A stretch of 64,000 nt of DNA from Streptomyces sp. NBC_01551 (GTDB taxonomy: Bacteria; Actinomycetota; Actinomycetes; Streptomycetales; Streptomycetaceae). This document shows, one piece after another, positions 28,648 to 36,803 of this stretch; the first letter of the stretch is position 1, and the number at the start of each line of letters is the position of its first letter. A program made the translations under genes and the position numbers. Location: NCBI RefSeq assembly GCF_026339935.1, contig NZ_JAPEPX010000001.1, positions 1,656,501-1,720,500 of the forward strand, read 5' to 3'. The notes under the pieces were generated by a model. The model had not been told where the DNA came from and made no database searches. It saw only the letters and a program-made list of their open reading frames with translations.

Positions 28648-29193
28648 GTGAACGACACTCCGCAGCCGCAGCCCACCCCGCCGCCCCTTCCGAGCGGACG
28701 CCCGTTCCCTCCGCCCCGGCGCGGCGCGGACTGGATGTTCGGCGGGGTGTACGGGACCGTGCTCGCCAGCGGCCTGCTGGCCGCGCTGGACCAGAAGGGC
28801 GGTGAGTACACCCCCTTCTACGACGCCAGCTGGGTCCTGGTGACGGCGGCCGCGGCCGCTGCCGCGCACGGCTACTCGCACCACATGACCAGCCATCAGG
28901 CGGGCTCCGCCGCGTACCGCTGGCACGTATTGGTACGGGCGCTGTGGAACGAGTGGCCGATGATCGTGGCCACCCTTCCCACCGTCCTGCTCCTGGTCGC
29001 CGCCGGGATCACCGACTGGGACTCGTACGGGGTGACGGCCGTCGGGCTCGGCCTGAACACCGCGCTGCTGTTCGCGTGGGGCTCCTTCGTGGCGCTCCGG
29101 GTCGGCTACCGGGTCGGCTCGTCCCTGCTGATCGGCCTCGCGGACGCCACGATCGGGCTCGCCATCATCGTGGCGAACGCCCTCATCAAATAG
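28648..29193 (+). CDS. integral membrane protein of unknown function
   Basis: 181 residues from GTG. Pro-rich cytoplasmic start of about 28 residues, then four hydrophobic helices (about 32-48, 62-76, 104-122 and 128-178, the last containing two). His residues in HGYSHHMTSHQAG sit between helices two and three. No family recognised. The stop codon overlaps the start of a hairpin terminator. Confidence 0.75.
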   Translation: MNDTPQPQPTPPPLPSGRPFPPPRRGADWMFGGVYGTVLASGLLAALDQKGGEYTPFYDASWVLVTAAAAAAAHGYSHHMTSHQAGSAAYRWHVLVRALWNEWPMIVATLPTVLLLVAAGITDWDSYGVTAVGLGLNTALLFAWGSFVALRVGYRVGSSLLIGLADATIGLAIIVANALIK

Positions 29194-29220
29194 GCCGGCC
29201 GGCTCGGCCCCCGGCCGGCC
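29193..29220 (+). terminator. hairpin terminator after the membrane protein gene
   Basis: GGCCGGCCGG and its complement with an 8-nt loop, beginning at the last base of the stop codon. Confidence 0.7.
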
Positions 29221-29300
29221 GGCTCCACCCTCAGTCGGCCGGCTCCACCCTCAGTCGGCCGCCTCCGCCCTCAGTCGGCCGCCTCCGCCCTCAGTCGGCC
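29221..29300. repeat. four tandem 20-bp repeats
   Basis: Unit GGCTCCACCCTCAGTCGGCC, four contiguous copies: the first two and the last two differ by changes at two positions. The rightmost copy contains the stop codon of the leftward oxidoreductase gene, so the array repeats its 3' end. Confidence 0.9.
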
Positions 29301-30241
29301 AGCTGCCCCTCCGCCGCCGCCAGGATCTCCGTCAGCCGGGCCCCGAACTCCGCCCCGCGCGGATCCGGCACCCCGGTGCGGGCGGAGTCGAGCAGGGCGT
29401 CCAGGGCCCGCCCGTACGCCCCCGGTACGTCGCTCCAGCCGGGCAGCGAGAACACCCCGTCCGCCCCGCGCAGCTCCAGGCCCACCCCGGCGGCGGCGCT
29501 CGGAGCACCCAGGCTGAGCACGGCGGTGCTGGCGGCGCCGGAGCTGTGCCGCAGGGCCAGCTGCACCAGGTCGGAGGGGCCCCGGGTCGCACTGACCTCG
29601 GTGACGTCGCCGAGCACCGCGATCAGGACGGAGAGCGCGTGCGGGCCGACGTCCCACAGCCCGCCCTTGGCCTTGCGCCAGGGCGAGTCGGCGTACGCGC
29701 TGGGCGCCCCGTCGGGCGGGAAGACGGCGCCGAGCCACTGGGCCGAGGCCGTGAACCACCCGGTCCGGCCCGCCTGTTCCTCGACCCAGCCGGCGGTCGG
29801 CTCGGCGAAGCGGAGGGTGAGGAAGACGACGGACGCGACCCGGTGGCGGGCCACCGCGTCGGCGACGGCCCGGGCGTCCGCGACGGTCGTCGCGACGGGT
29901 TTGTCGAGCAGGACATGCCGGCCCGCGGCGGCCGCGCGCACGGCGAGGGGGGCCTGTACGTCGGGCGGCAGGGCGAAGGCCACGACGTCACAGTCCGCGA
30001 ACAGCGCGTCGGGGTCTTCGTACACCTTCACGCCGTACGCCGCCGCCAGCTCGGCGGCGGCTTCGGGCCGTCGGCCCCAGACTCCGGCGAAGTCGGAGCC
30101 GGCGTGCGCGGCGAGGGCGGGGGCGTGCGCGCGCTGGGCCCAGGGACCGGTCCCCAGCAGCCCGACCCTGGGGCGGGCGGGCACGGCGGCCGGTTCACCG
30201 GCCGAACCATCGGAAGGGTTCAAATCATACGAAATGCTCAC
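29291..30241 (-). CDS. Gfo/Idh/MocA-type oxidoreductase
   Basis: 316 residues from GTG at 30241; the longer frame from 30334 would run through the glnII regulatory region. N-terminal Rossmann domain RVGLLGTGPWAQRAHAPAL (about 25-43), the family EKP-type motif as LLDKPVATT (Lys112 region), and a C-terminal alpha/beta domain including GGLWDVGPHALS with the conserved Asp/His. It should oxidise a sugar or polyol with NAD(P); substrate unknown. Divergent from glnII. Its stop codon lies inside the 20-bp tandem repeat array. Confidence 0.9.
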   Translation of the reverse strand: MSISYDLNPSDGSAGEPAAVPARPRVGLLGTGPWAQRAHAPALAAHAGSDFAGVWGRRPEAAAELAAAYGVKVYEDPDALFADCDVVAFALPPDVQAPLAVRAAAAGRHVLLDKPVATTVADARAVADAVARHRVASVVFLTLRFAEPTAGWVEEQAGRTGWFTASAQWLGAVFPPDGAPSAYADSPWRKAKGGLWDVGPHALSVLIAVLGDVTEVSATRGPSDLVQLALRHSSGAASTAVLSLGAPSAAAGVGLELRGADGVFSLPGWSDVPGAYGRALDALLDSARTGVPDPRGAEFGARLTEILAAAEGQLAD

Positions 30242-30318
30242 GGGTTCAGTCTGCCCCACCCGGACGGGCGCGCCGCCGTCGACCCGCACAACGGGCCCCA
30301 CCTGCGGCGTAAACGTCG

Positions 30319-30356
30319 GTAACACGGGGTTCACACCCGGGCAACGGAAGGGAAAT
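30319..30356 (+). promoter_or_regulatory. candidate GlnR box of glnII
   Basis: Half-site-like pentamers with constant 6-bp spacers: GTAAC-n6-TTCAC-n6-GCAAC-n6-GAAAT, about 106 bp ahead of the glnII start. Spacing matches the glnA box; two of the pentamers deviate from the b-site consensus. Confidence 0.6.
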
Positions 30357-30461
30357 CGCGGGCGGGCACGCTGCGGTCATCACCGCAGCACGCAATCGCG
30401 GCACCGCAGCCGCAGCACCCGCAGAGTCTGCGCCGGAGCGACGCACCGAAGGATGGGGCCC

Positions 30462-31481
30462 GTGAGCTACAAGGCTGAGTACATCTGGATCGACGGCACC
30501 GAGCCGACGGCGAAGCTTCGCTCCAAGACGAAGATCCTCGGCGACGGCGACGCGCTGCCGATCTGGGGCTTCGACGGGTCCAGCACCAACCAGGCCGAGG
30601 GCCACGCCTCCGACCGCGTGCTGCAGCCGGTGTTCTCCTGCCCGGACCCGATCCGCGGCGGCGACAACGTCCTCGTACTGTGCGAGGTCCTGAACATCGA
30701 CATGACCCCGCACGAGTCGAACACCCGCGCGCTGCTGCGTCCGGTCGCCGAGAAGTTCGCCGGCCAGGAGCCGATCTTCGGCATCGAGCAGGAGTACACC
30801 TTCTTCGACGGCGCCCGCCCGCTCGGCTTCCCGGTGAACGGCTTCCCGGCCGCGCAGGGCGGCTACTACTGCGGCGTCGGCTCGGACGAGATCTTCGGCC
30901 GCGACATCGTCGAGAAGCACCTGGACCACTGCCTCGCGGCGGGCCTGAGCATCTCCGGCATCAACGCCGAGGTCATGCCCGGCCAGTGGGAGTTCCAGGT
31001 CGGCCCCGTCAGCCCGCTGGAGGTCTCCGACCAGCTGTGGATCGCGCGCTGGCTGCTGTACCGCACGGCCGAGGACTTCAACGTCTCGGCGACGCTGAAC
31101 CCGAAGCCGGTCAAGGGCGACTGGAACGGCGCGGGCGCGCACACCAACTTCTCCACGAAGGCGATGCGCGAGGACTACCGCGCGATCATCTCCGCGTGCG
31201 AGGCGCTGGGCGAGGGCAGCAAGCCGCTGGACCACGTCAAGAACTACGGCGCCGGCATCGACGAGCGCCTGACGGGCCTGCACGAGACGGCCCCGTGGAA
31301 CGAGTTCAGCTACGGCGTCTCGGACCGCGGCGCGTCGGTCCGCATCCCCTGGCAGGTGGAGAAGGACGGCAAGGGCTACATCGAGGACCGCCGCCCGAAC
31401 GCGAACGTCGACCCGTACGTGGTGACCCGCCTGATCGTGGACACCTGCTGCACCGGCCTGGAGAAGGACGGCCTGGTCTGA
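30462..31481 (+). CDS. glnII: glutamine synthetase type II (eukaryote-like)
   Basis: 339 residues from GTG at 30462 (GAAGGA 8 nt upstream); ATG at 30453 adding three residues is an alternative. GSII family: YKAEYIWIDGTEPTAKLRSK start, WGFDGSSTNQAEG, the metal site FGIEQEYTFF, NAEVMPGQWEFQVGP, GDWNGAGAHTNFSTKAMR, and the C-terminal ADP/glutamate region. No adenylylation Tyr loop. A second glutamine synthetase beside GSI is characteristic of Streptomyces; it is known to be GlnR-controlled. It is followed by a strong terminator. Confidence 0.97.
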   Translation: MSYKAEYIWIDGTEPTAKLRSKTKILGDGDALPIWGFDGSSTNQAEGHASDRVLQPVFSCPDPIRGGDNVLVLCEVLNIDMTPHESNTRALLRPVAEKFAGQEPIFGIEQEYTFFDGARPLGFPVNGFPAAQGGYYCGVGSDEIFGRDIVEKHLDHCLAAGLSISGINAEVMPGQWEFQVGPVSPLEVSDQLWIARWLLYRTAEDFNVSATLNPKPVKGDWNGAGAHTNFSTKAMREDYRAIISACEALGEGSKPLDHVKNYGAGIDERLTGLHETAPWNEFSYGVSDRGASVRIPWQVEKDGKGYIEDRRPNANVDPYVVTRLIVDTCCTGLEKDGLV

Positions 31482-31500
31482 GCCCTCCCTCCGACACCCG

Positions 31501-31538
31501 ACGGCGCCCGCCGAGCCCCCGTGGCCGGCGGGCGCCGT
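31501..31538 (+). terminator. glnII terminator
   Basis: Perfect 13-bp stem (ACGGCGCCCGCCG and complement), 12-nt loop, 20 nt after the stop. Confidence 0.88.
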
Positions 31539-31769
31539 TGTCGGTGGGGGCGGCGGCCGGTGCGGGGGTGGGGCCGGTGCGGGGGTGGGACGGAAGTGCC
31601 CGGCATGCGATACGGGGGAGCGGCACGGGCCGACGGGAGCGGTTGAACGGCTGGGGAAATGCCGGGTTCGTCCTGGGCAAATAGCGGGCCACGAGCGGAA
31701 TTTGAGATTCCGCTCCATAAAGTGAGACGCGCCCTGCCCAGGGTGACCGGCATCTGCTTCAATGGGCGC

Positions 31770-31892
31770 ATGGCCAGCCACCCGCATCACACCTCGTCAG
31801 GTCGCAGCGACCTCGAGCCGTTCTGGCCGTCCCGGCAGCATCACGACTTCGACCGGGTGTGTTGCCGCGCGAAGAACGCGCCGGCCCTCTAA
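31770..31892 (+). CDS. possible 40-codon leader peptide ORF
   Basis: ATG-to-TAA ORF of 40 codons in an otherwise gene-free 535-bp gap between glnII and a wHTH regulator gene. It ends with a His/Asp-rich then Cys-Cys-Arg segment (RQHHDFDRVCCRAKNAPAL). Actinobacterial leader peptides upstream of sulfur genes often end with a similar HIDLxRVxxxxCR pattern, which is why I list it. No ribosome site is seen; an overlapping 79-codon frame from 31762 is an alternative. Rest of the gap: nothing recognisable. Confidence 0.3.
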   Translation: MASHPHHTSSGRSDLEPFWPSRQHHDFDRVCCRAKNAPAL

Positions 31893-32016
31893 AGCCTTCC
31901 GGGACCTGCACCAGACCTGCCCCGGGGCCTTCGGTCTGCGCGGAACGACATCGACGACCTACGACGCCATGCGTACGTCTCCTGCCGACCTCTCCGCGTG
32001 AAAGAGCTGACCACTC

Positions 32017-32610
32017 ATGACCACCCACACCCGCTCGCTCGCCTCCGCCGCCTCCGCCGCGACCACCCCCCTGCCCTTCCCCTCCGGTCATCCGCGCCAC
32101 CGGCTGCGCGCCGTGGACCGGGACGAGGTGGCCCGGGTCGTGGACCTGCTCCCGCCCGGTGCCACCTGGCTCCCCGCGCCGCAGCACAGCCTGCCGACGC
32201 TGCCGGGGCAGCCGCCGATGGTCGGCTACCTGGTCCTCGTACCCGCCGACCAGCAGCCGCCGCTCCACCACCGCGCCCCGCAGGCCGTCGCCGCTCCCCC
32301 GGCTCCCGTCGAGGGCGCGGCCGCCGGCGACGCCCTCGTCCGGATCGACACCGCGCGCCGCACCGCCGAGGTCGACGGCGAGCTCCTCGACCTGACGTAC
32401 CTGGAGTTCGAGCTCCTGGCCCACCTGGTGGCGCACCCGCACCGGGTGCACAGCCGGGACCAGCTGGTGACCACGGTGTGGGGCTACGGCCACGTCGGCG
32501 ACGGCCGGACCGTGGACGTCCACATCGCCCGGCTGCGCCGCAAGCTGGGCGCGGCCCACCGCGACGCGATCCAGACCGTGCGCCGGGTGGGGTACAAGTA
32601 CGCGCCGTGA
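32017..32610 (+). CDS. winged-helix regulator, OmpR/PhoB DNA-binding domain without receiver
   Basis: 197 residues from ATG. The first 110 residues are not a receiver domain: no phospho-acceptor Asp/Lys pattern is visible. The C-terminal 90 residues are an OmpR-type winged helix: DLTYLEFELLAHLVAHPHRV, then RTVDVHIARLRRKLG and TVRRVGYKYAP. It may be an orphan regulator with another sensory mode. Target unknown. It is followed by a bidirectional terminator and a convergent PepSY gene. Confidence 0.88.
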   Translation: MTTHTRSLASAASAATTPLPFPSGHPRHRLRAVDRDEVARVVDLLPPGATWLPAPQHSLPTLPGQPPMVGYLVLVPADQQPPLHHRAPQAVAAPPAPVEGAAAGDALVRIDTARRTAEVDGELLDLTYLEFELLAHLVAHPHRVHSRDQLVTTVWGYGHVGDGRTVDVHIARLRRKLGAAHRDAIQTVRRVGYKYAP

Positions 32611-32617
32611 GAAACGC

Positions 32618-32658
32618 CGGTGGGCCCGCACCCCGTGAACGGGAGTGCGGGCCCACCG
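32618..32658. terminator. bidirectional terminator
   Basis: Perfect 14-bp stem (CGGTGGGCCCGCAC and complement), 13-nt loop, between convergent genes. Confidence 0.9.
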
Positions 32659-32665
32659 TCCCGTT

Positions 32666-34183
32666 CTAGGCCCTGGCCGCGCGGCGTCCCGCCACGAAGC
32701 CCAGCAGCACGTCGACCGCCAGGAACGCGACCAGGCTGATCCCGAGCAGCGGTACGAACCACCCCACCAGCGCCGTCACGGCGGCGATCGGCAGCAGCAG
32801 GGTTGCCGGCGCCTTGCGCCAGGCCCCGCGCGGCTGCGGACGGCCGAAGGAGAGCGCGCGGTCCTTGGTGGGCCGGCGCAGCCACCACATCCGGTAGCCC
32901 CAGAAGACCAGGAACATCAACGCGACGGCGAGCGCGGCCAGCGCGAGCTGGTTGACGATCCCGAAGGTCTTGCCCATGTGCAGGTCGATGCCGTAGCGCG
33001 TCAGCTTGGCCAGGACGGGGTAGTCGGCGAAGCGCAGCTCGTCCATGACCTTGCCGTCGGCCGGGTCCACGGCGACGGCGTCCAGGTGCACCGGCACCTG
33101 CTTGTCCTGCTCCTTGACGACGTAGCCCTTGCCCTTGGCGGGCAGGGTCACGCGGAGGGTGTCGGTGACCCCGGCGGCCCGGGCGGCCTCGACGGCCCGG
33201 TCGATGCCGATGTCGGCGGTGGGCTGCGGCGGGGGCATCTCCATGCCCTCGGTCATCTGGTGCCCGGCGTGCTCGTCGGCCCCGCCGGAGCCCGCGCCGC
33301 CGGCGAGGGTGGCGGAGACGGCGGGGGTGGCCCCGCCGAGGCCGTCCTGGAGCTGCCCGATGTTCTCACCGGCGTACTTCGACCAGGTCAGGCCGGTCGC
33401 GGACAGCGCGACGAGGCCGGCGACGGCCCACAGGCCGACGGCCCCGTGCCAGGACAGGGTCTTGCGCCGGCCGGTGGCCGTGCGGTCGGGCAGGACCAGC
33501 TGCGCGCGGCGGGAGCGGCGCCGGCCGATCCACAGGGCGAGGCCGCCGAGGGCGACGACCCACAGCCAGCTGGCGGCGAGTTCGCTGTAGTTCCGGCCGA
33601 ACTCGCCGAGCTGGAGGCTGGAGTGGAACTCGCTCAGCCAGGCCCGCAGCGGCAGCGCGTCGCCCGCGGTGGTGAGCTGCCCGCGCACGTCGGCCGTATA
33701 CGGGTCGACGAAGACGGTGAGGGTCTCGCCTTCCGCGAGCCCCTTCTTCTCCATGATCACCCGGGTGGTGTCCTCGGCCTCGGGCGCGGGCCATACGCCG
33801 ATCACCTTGCCGGTGGGGGCGGCTTCCTGGGCGGCCCGGACCTGCGTGCTGAGCGGCACGGCGCGGTCGCCGACGCGGGCGACGGTCAGTTCGTCGGAGT
33901 AGACGATGCTCTCGGCCTGCCAGGAGAGGGCGTAGAGCAGGCCGGTGGTGGCGGCGATGAACAGGAGCGGGGCTATGAGCAGCCCGGCGTAGAAGTGCAT
34001 GCGCAGCACGAGCGGCCGCAGGGCGGCCCACCCGCCGCTGCGCTGGCCGCCGGTGCGCTGGCCGCTGGTACCAGGGGTGTCGGTGCGGGTGTCGGTGCGG
34101 GCGTCGGTGCGCGGGGCGTCGGTGTCGGGCCGGGGGGTGTCGGTGTCCGCGGTGCGGACGGCCTGACTCTCGTCAAGGGACAT
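32666..34183 (-). CDS. PepSY-associated transmembrane protein
   Basis: 505 residues from the ATG at 34183, preceded by GAGGA; an in-frame ATG at 34210 has no ribosome site. Thr/Asp/Arg-rich cytoplasmic start, then the PepSY_TM architecture: first helix LRMHFYAGLLIAPLLFIAAT (with conserved His), extracytoplasmic PepSY domain, FHSSLQLGEFGRNYSELAAS, second and third helices, a second PepSY region, LTRYGIDLHMGKTFGIVNQL, and two C-terminal helices. A His/Met segment (DEHAGHQMTEGMEMPPPQ) lies in the outer loop. Homologues are linked to iron or copper uptake and reduction. The following leftward gene's product also has an exterior His/Met-rich region. Confidence 0.85.
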   Translation of the reverse strand: MSLDESQAVRTADTDTPRPDTDAPRTDARTDTRTDTPGTSGQRTGGQRSGGWAALRPLVLRMHFYAGLLIAPLLFIAATTGLLYALSWQAESIVYSDELTVARVGDRAVPLSTQVRAAQEAAPTGKVIGVWPAPEAEDTTRVIMEKKGLAEGETLTVFVDPYTADVRGQLTTAGDALPLRAWLSEFHSSLQLGEFGRNYSELAASWLWVVALGGLALWIGRRRSRRAQLVLPDRTATGRRKTLSWHGAVGLWAVAGLVALSATGLTWSKYAGENIGQLQDGLGGATPAVSATLAGGAGSGGADEHAGHQMTEGMEMPPPQPTADIGIDRAVEAARAAGVTDTLRVTLPAKGKGYVVKEQDKQVPVHLDAVAVDPADGKVMDELRFADYPVLAKLTRYGIDLHMGKTFGIVNQLALAALAVALMFLVFWGYRMWWLRRPTKDRALSFGRPQPRGAWRKAPATLLLPIAAVTALVGWFVPLLGISLVAFLAVDVLLGFVAGRRAARA

Positions 34184-34264
34184 GCGGGTCCTCAGGGTTG
34201 GCGTAGACATGGGTGATGAGCCCCGGGTCTCGCCTCCCCCTCGCCGTGACGGGAGGTGCGCCGG

Positions 34265-35215
34265 TCAGGCGCGGGCGGGCAGCGGGCCGGGGGCCGTGGC
34301 TCGGGTGACACGGCACCCGGGCGGACCCCGTCGCACGACGGCATGGGCGTGCACGGCTCCGCGCAGCCGGCGCGGCCGTTCAAGTCGCCGGCGGAACACC
34401 GGCCGGGGAGGTACGGGGGCCGGCCGGGTCCGTACCAGCGCGAGCGCGCGGGCCAGCGGCCGGGCGGCGAGCAGCGCGGTCGCGCCGAGGGCCCGGGCCA
34501 GCCGGAAGACGGCGGACTCGCCCCAGGCGAGCCAGCCGGCGCAGAACAGGGCGGCGAGCAGGTGCGCGACGACCATCCCGAGGCCCCCGTGCCCGGCCAT
34601 GGCGGCCATACCGTCCATCACGCCCGCGCCGTCGAAGCCGGGCAACCCGGCCAAGCCATCCACGCCGGGCACGTGTGGCATCCCCGCCGCGACGTCCATC
34701 CCCGACGCGGCATCCGTGCCGGGCATTGCCGCCGCGCCGCCCACGCCGTGCATCCCCGCCAAGCCGTCCACGCCGGGCACGTGTGGCATCCCCGCCACGG
34801 CGTCCGTCCCCGGCGCCTCCGCCGCGCCCGGCAGGCTCGGGACGTGGTGCATCCCGGCCATGTCATGCGCACCGGCCGTGCTCGACGCGTCCCGCGTCCC
34901 GGAAGGCTCCGCCGGGCCGTTCGTCCCGGCCAGGGGGCCCGGCGCGTGCTGGTGCCCGGCCGTCTGGCTTCCGGAGAAGACGAGGTGCAGGACTCCCTGG
35001 ACGACCAGGAGCGAGGCCGTGATCCCGTACGGACCGCGGCGGCGGCCGGCGCCGAGCCAGGCGAGGACCCCGATCACCCCAAAGGCGTACACAAGCCCTG
35101 CGATCGGAATATCCGTGCCGGACATGTACGAATGCCCCGTCGCAGCCAAAGCGACACACACCGCCGCGAACATCGCGGCCCGCGTGGCGCGCATCGGCGC
35201 GAAGGTGTCAGGCAT
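34265..35215 (-). CDS. membrane protein with His/Met-rich repeat loop
   Basis: 316 residues from the ATG at 35215. Three hydrophobic helices near the N-terminus (about 10-95), then an extracytoplasmic Gly/Met/His-rich segment (about 96-205), a further helix (about 208-226) and a basic Arg/Pro tail. The loop has two copies of a 36-residue unit containing AGMPHVPGVDGLAG, plus GAHDMAGMHHVP and MDGMAAMAGHGG, giving many Met and His side chains as in copper-binding proteins. It precedes the PepSY gene on the same strand with an 81-nt gap, so joint action in metal handling is an inference. No family recognised. Confidence 0.75.
   Translation of the reverse strand: MPDTFAPMRATRAAMFAAVCVALAATGHSYMSGTDIPIAGLVYAFGVIGVLAWLGAGRRRGPYGITASLLVVQGVLHLVFSGSQTAGHQHAPGPLAGTNGPAEPSGTRDASSTAGAHDMAGMHHVPSLPGAAEAPGTDAVAGMPHVPGVDGLAGMHGVGGAAAMPGTDAASGMDVAAGMPHVPGVDGLAGLPGFDGAGVMDGMAAMAGHGGLGMVVAHLLAALFCAGWLAWGESAVFRLARALGATALLAARPLARALALVRTRPAPVPPRPVFRRRLERPRRLRGAVHAHAVVRRGPPGCRVTRATAPGPLPARA
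34651..34796. repeat. two 38-bp direct repeats, 108 bp apart, inside the His/Met-rich gene
   Basis: Copies at 34651-34688 and 34759-34796 differ at one position by eye. The 108-bp period equals 36 codons, so copy-number changes keep the reading frame. Confidence 0.85.
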
Positions 35216-35281
35216 GGCCGGATCATGCTCCCACGGGGGCCCGGCGCCACCCACACGTGGGCCGTATCTCATCATGATCGG

Positions 35282-35890
35282 ATGAATTCATTGCCATGGT
35301 CGCCCTGGGCGCCCCCGCTGGGCGCGGTGTACGCGGGCGGGGTCCAGTTCGGCGCGTTCGCCCTGGAGCGGCTCGGGCCGGCCGGGCGGGACCGGGTGCT
35401 GCGCGGCTGCTCGACCAACGTGGACAACCTCGCCGCCGGGCGCTGGGAGACCCTGCTGAGCAGTGCCTTCGTCGTCGAGGAGCCGATGCCGCTGCCGTAC
35501 GCGCTGCTACTGGTCGCGGTCCTCGGCTACGCCGAGTACGCGTACGGGGCCTGGTGGACCGCGGCGGTGTTCCTCTTCGGCCACGCCGCCGCCTCGCTCC
35601 TCGTGTACGGCGCCCTGCGCGGGACGACCGACGCGCCGACCCGGCGGGCCCTGGACGTGGGCAGCAGCTACGGGTTCAACGCGGTCCTCGGCGCGCTGAC
35701 CTCGGCGCTGCCGCGCGGGGCGGTGCGCACCACCGCGCGGGCCGGGCTGCTGGCGCTCGCGGCCGTCCCGGTTCTGCGGCGGGACCGGACCTTCACGGAC
35801 GCGGGCCACCTGGTGGCGCTGGGGCTCGGGGTGGGCCTCTCGGTGGCCCTCGATTGCCTTTCCCGAGCGAAACATCCGAAAATCATATAG
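35282..35890 (+). CDS. rhomboid-like integral membrane protein
   Basis: 202 residues from ATG, divergent from the His/Met-rich gene. Six hydrophobic segments. VGSSYGFNAVLGAL (Ser129) aligns with the rhomboid GxSx motif and FTDAGHLVALGLGVG (His176) with the helix carrying the catalytic His, so a Ser-His dyad could be present. N-terminal STNVDNLAAGRWETLLSSAF resembles the rhomboid start (N and SAF region). Activity is unproven; many actinobacterial rhomboid-like proteins are inactive. Confidence 0.75.
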   Translation: MNSLPWSPWAPPLGAVYAGGVQFGAFALERLGPAGRDRVLRGCSTNVDNLAAGRWETLLSSAFVVEEPMPLPYALLLVAVLGYAEYAYGAWWTAAVFLFGHAAASLLVYGALRGTTDAPTRRALDVGSSYGFNAVLGALTSALPRGAVRTTARAGLLALAAVPVLRRDRTFTDAGHLVALGLGVGLSVALDCLSRAKHPKII

Positions 35891-35929
35891 ATGACACGCG
35901 TCACCCCGCACACCGCTGGAGCTGCCACG

Positions 35930-36724
35930 ATGACCGCCACCCCCTCGACCACCGTCGCCAACTTCCGCGACCTCGGCGGCACCCCCCTCGCGGGCGGCCG
36001 CACCGTGCGCCCCGGTCTCGTCCTGCGTTCCGGCCAGCTCGACCGGCTCGACCTCGACGCCGACCCGGCGGTGGCCGCCCTGGGGATCCGTACCGTCATC
36101 GACTTCCGCACCGCCGTGGAGCGCGCCGACCACCCCGACCGGGTGCCGGCCGGCGCCCGCCTGCTGATCGCCGACGTCCTCGCCGACACGATGGGCTCGG
36201 GCAAGACGCCCGCCGCCGCGCAGCTCAAGGACCTGCTGTCCGACCCCGCGGTCGCCGAGGAGCACCTGGGCGGCGGCAAGGCGCAGGCGATGTTCGGCGA
36301 CATCTACCGGTCCTTCGTGCGCTCCGGCTCCGCGCAGGCCGCGTACCGCACGCTGCTCACCGAGGCGGCCGACCCGCGGTCCGGCCCGCTGCTCTTCCAC
36401 TGCACTGCCGGCAAGGACCGTACGGGCTGGGCCGCGACCGTCGTCCTGTCGCTGCTCGGCGCCGACGACGAGACCCTGATGGCCGAATACCTCTCGGTCA
36501 ATCCGGCGGTCCGGCAGGCCTTCGCCCCGATGATCGAGGGCTTCACGGCGGCCGGCGGCGACCCGGAGCTCGCGCTGGCGCTGATCGGGGTGTTCCCCTC
36601 GTACCTGGAGGCGGCGCTCGACGAGGTCGCCGCGCGGTACGGCTCCGTGGAGAAGTACGTACGCGAGGGCCTGGGCGTGTCCGACGAGACGGTCGAGGCG
36701 CTGCGCACCCGCCTGGTGGTCTGA
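35930..36724 (+). CDS. protein tyrosine phosphatase (DUF1 tyrosine/serine phosphatase family)
   Basis: 264 residues; ATG at 35930 chosen for the CTGGAG ribosome site, the upstream in-frame ATG at 35891 having none. The PTP loop HCTAGKDRTG contains catalytic Cys158 and Arg164. The N-terminal NFRDLGGTPL and FRTAVERADHPDR segments and the C-terminal YGSVEKYV are typical of the Mycobacterium PtpB group. It is cytosolic; substrates may be phosphotyrosine proteins or phosphoinositides. Confidence 0.93.
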   Translation: MTATPSTTVANFRDLGGTPLAGGRTVRPGLVLRSGQLDRLDLDADPAVAALGIRTVIDFRTAVERADHPDRVPAGARLLIADVLADTMGSGKTPAAAQLKDLLSDPAVAEEHLGGGKAQAMFGDIYRSFVRSGSAQAAYRTLLTEAADPRSGPLLFHCTAGKDRTGWAATVVLSLLGADDETLMAEYLSVNPAVRQAFAPMIEGFTAAGGDPELALALIGVFPSYLEAALDEVAARYGSVEKYVREGLGVSDETVEALRTRLVV

Positions 36725-36803
36725 GCCCCCGGGGCGGGACTCCCCCGGACGCCCCCCCGCCTGGGACGGGTGACCATCCGACGATTCGCTCGTTCTGCTG
36801 AAC

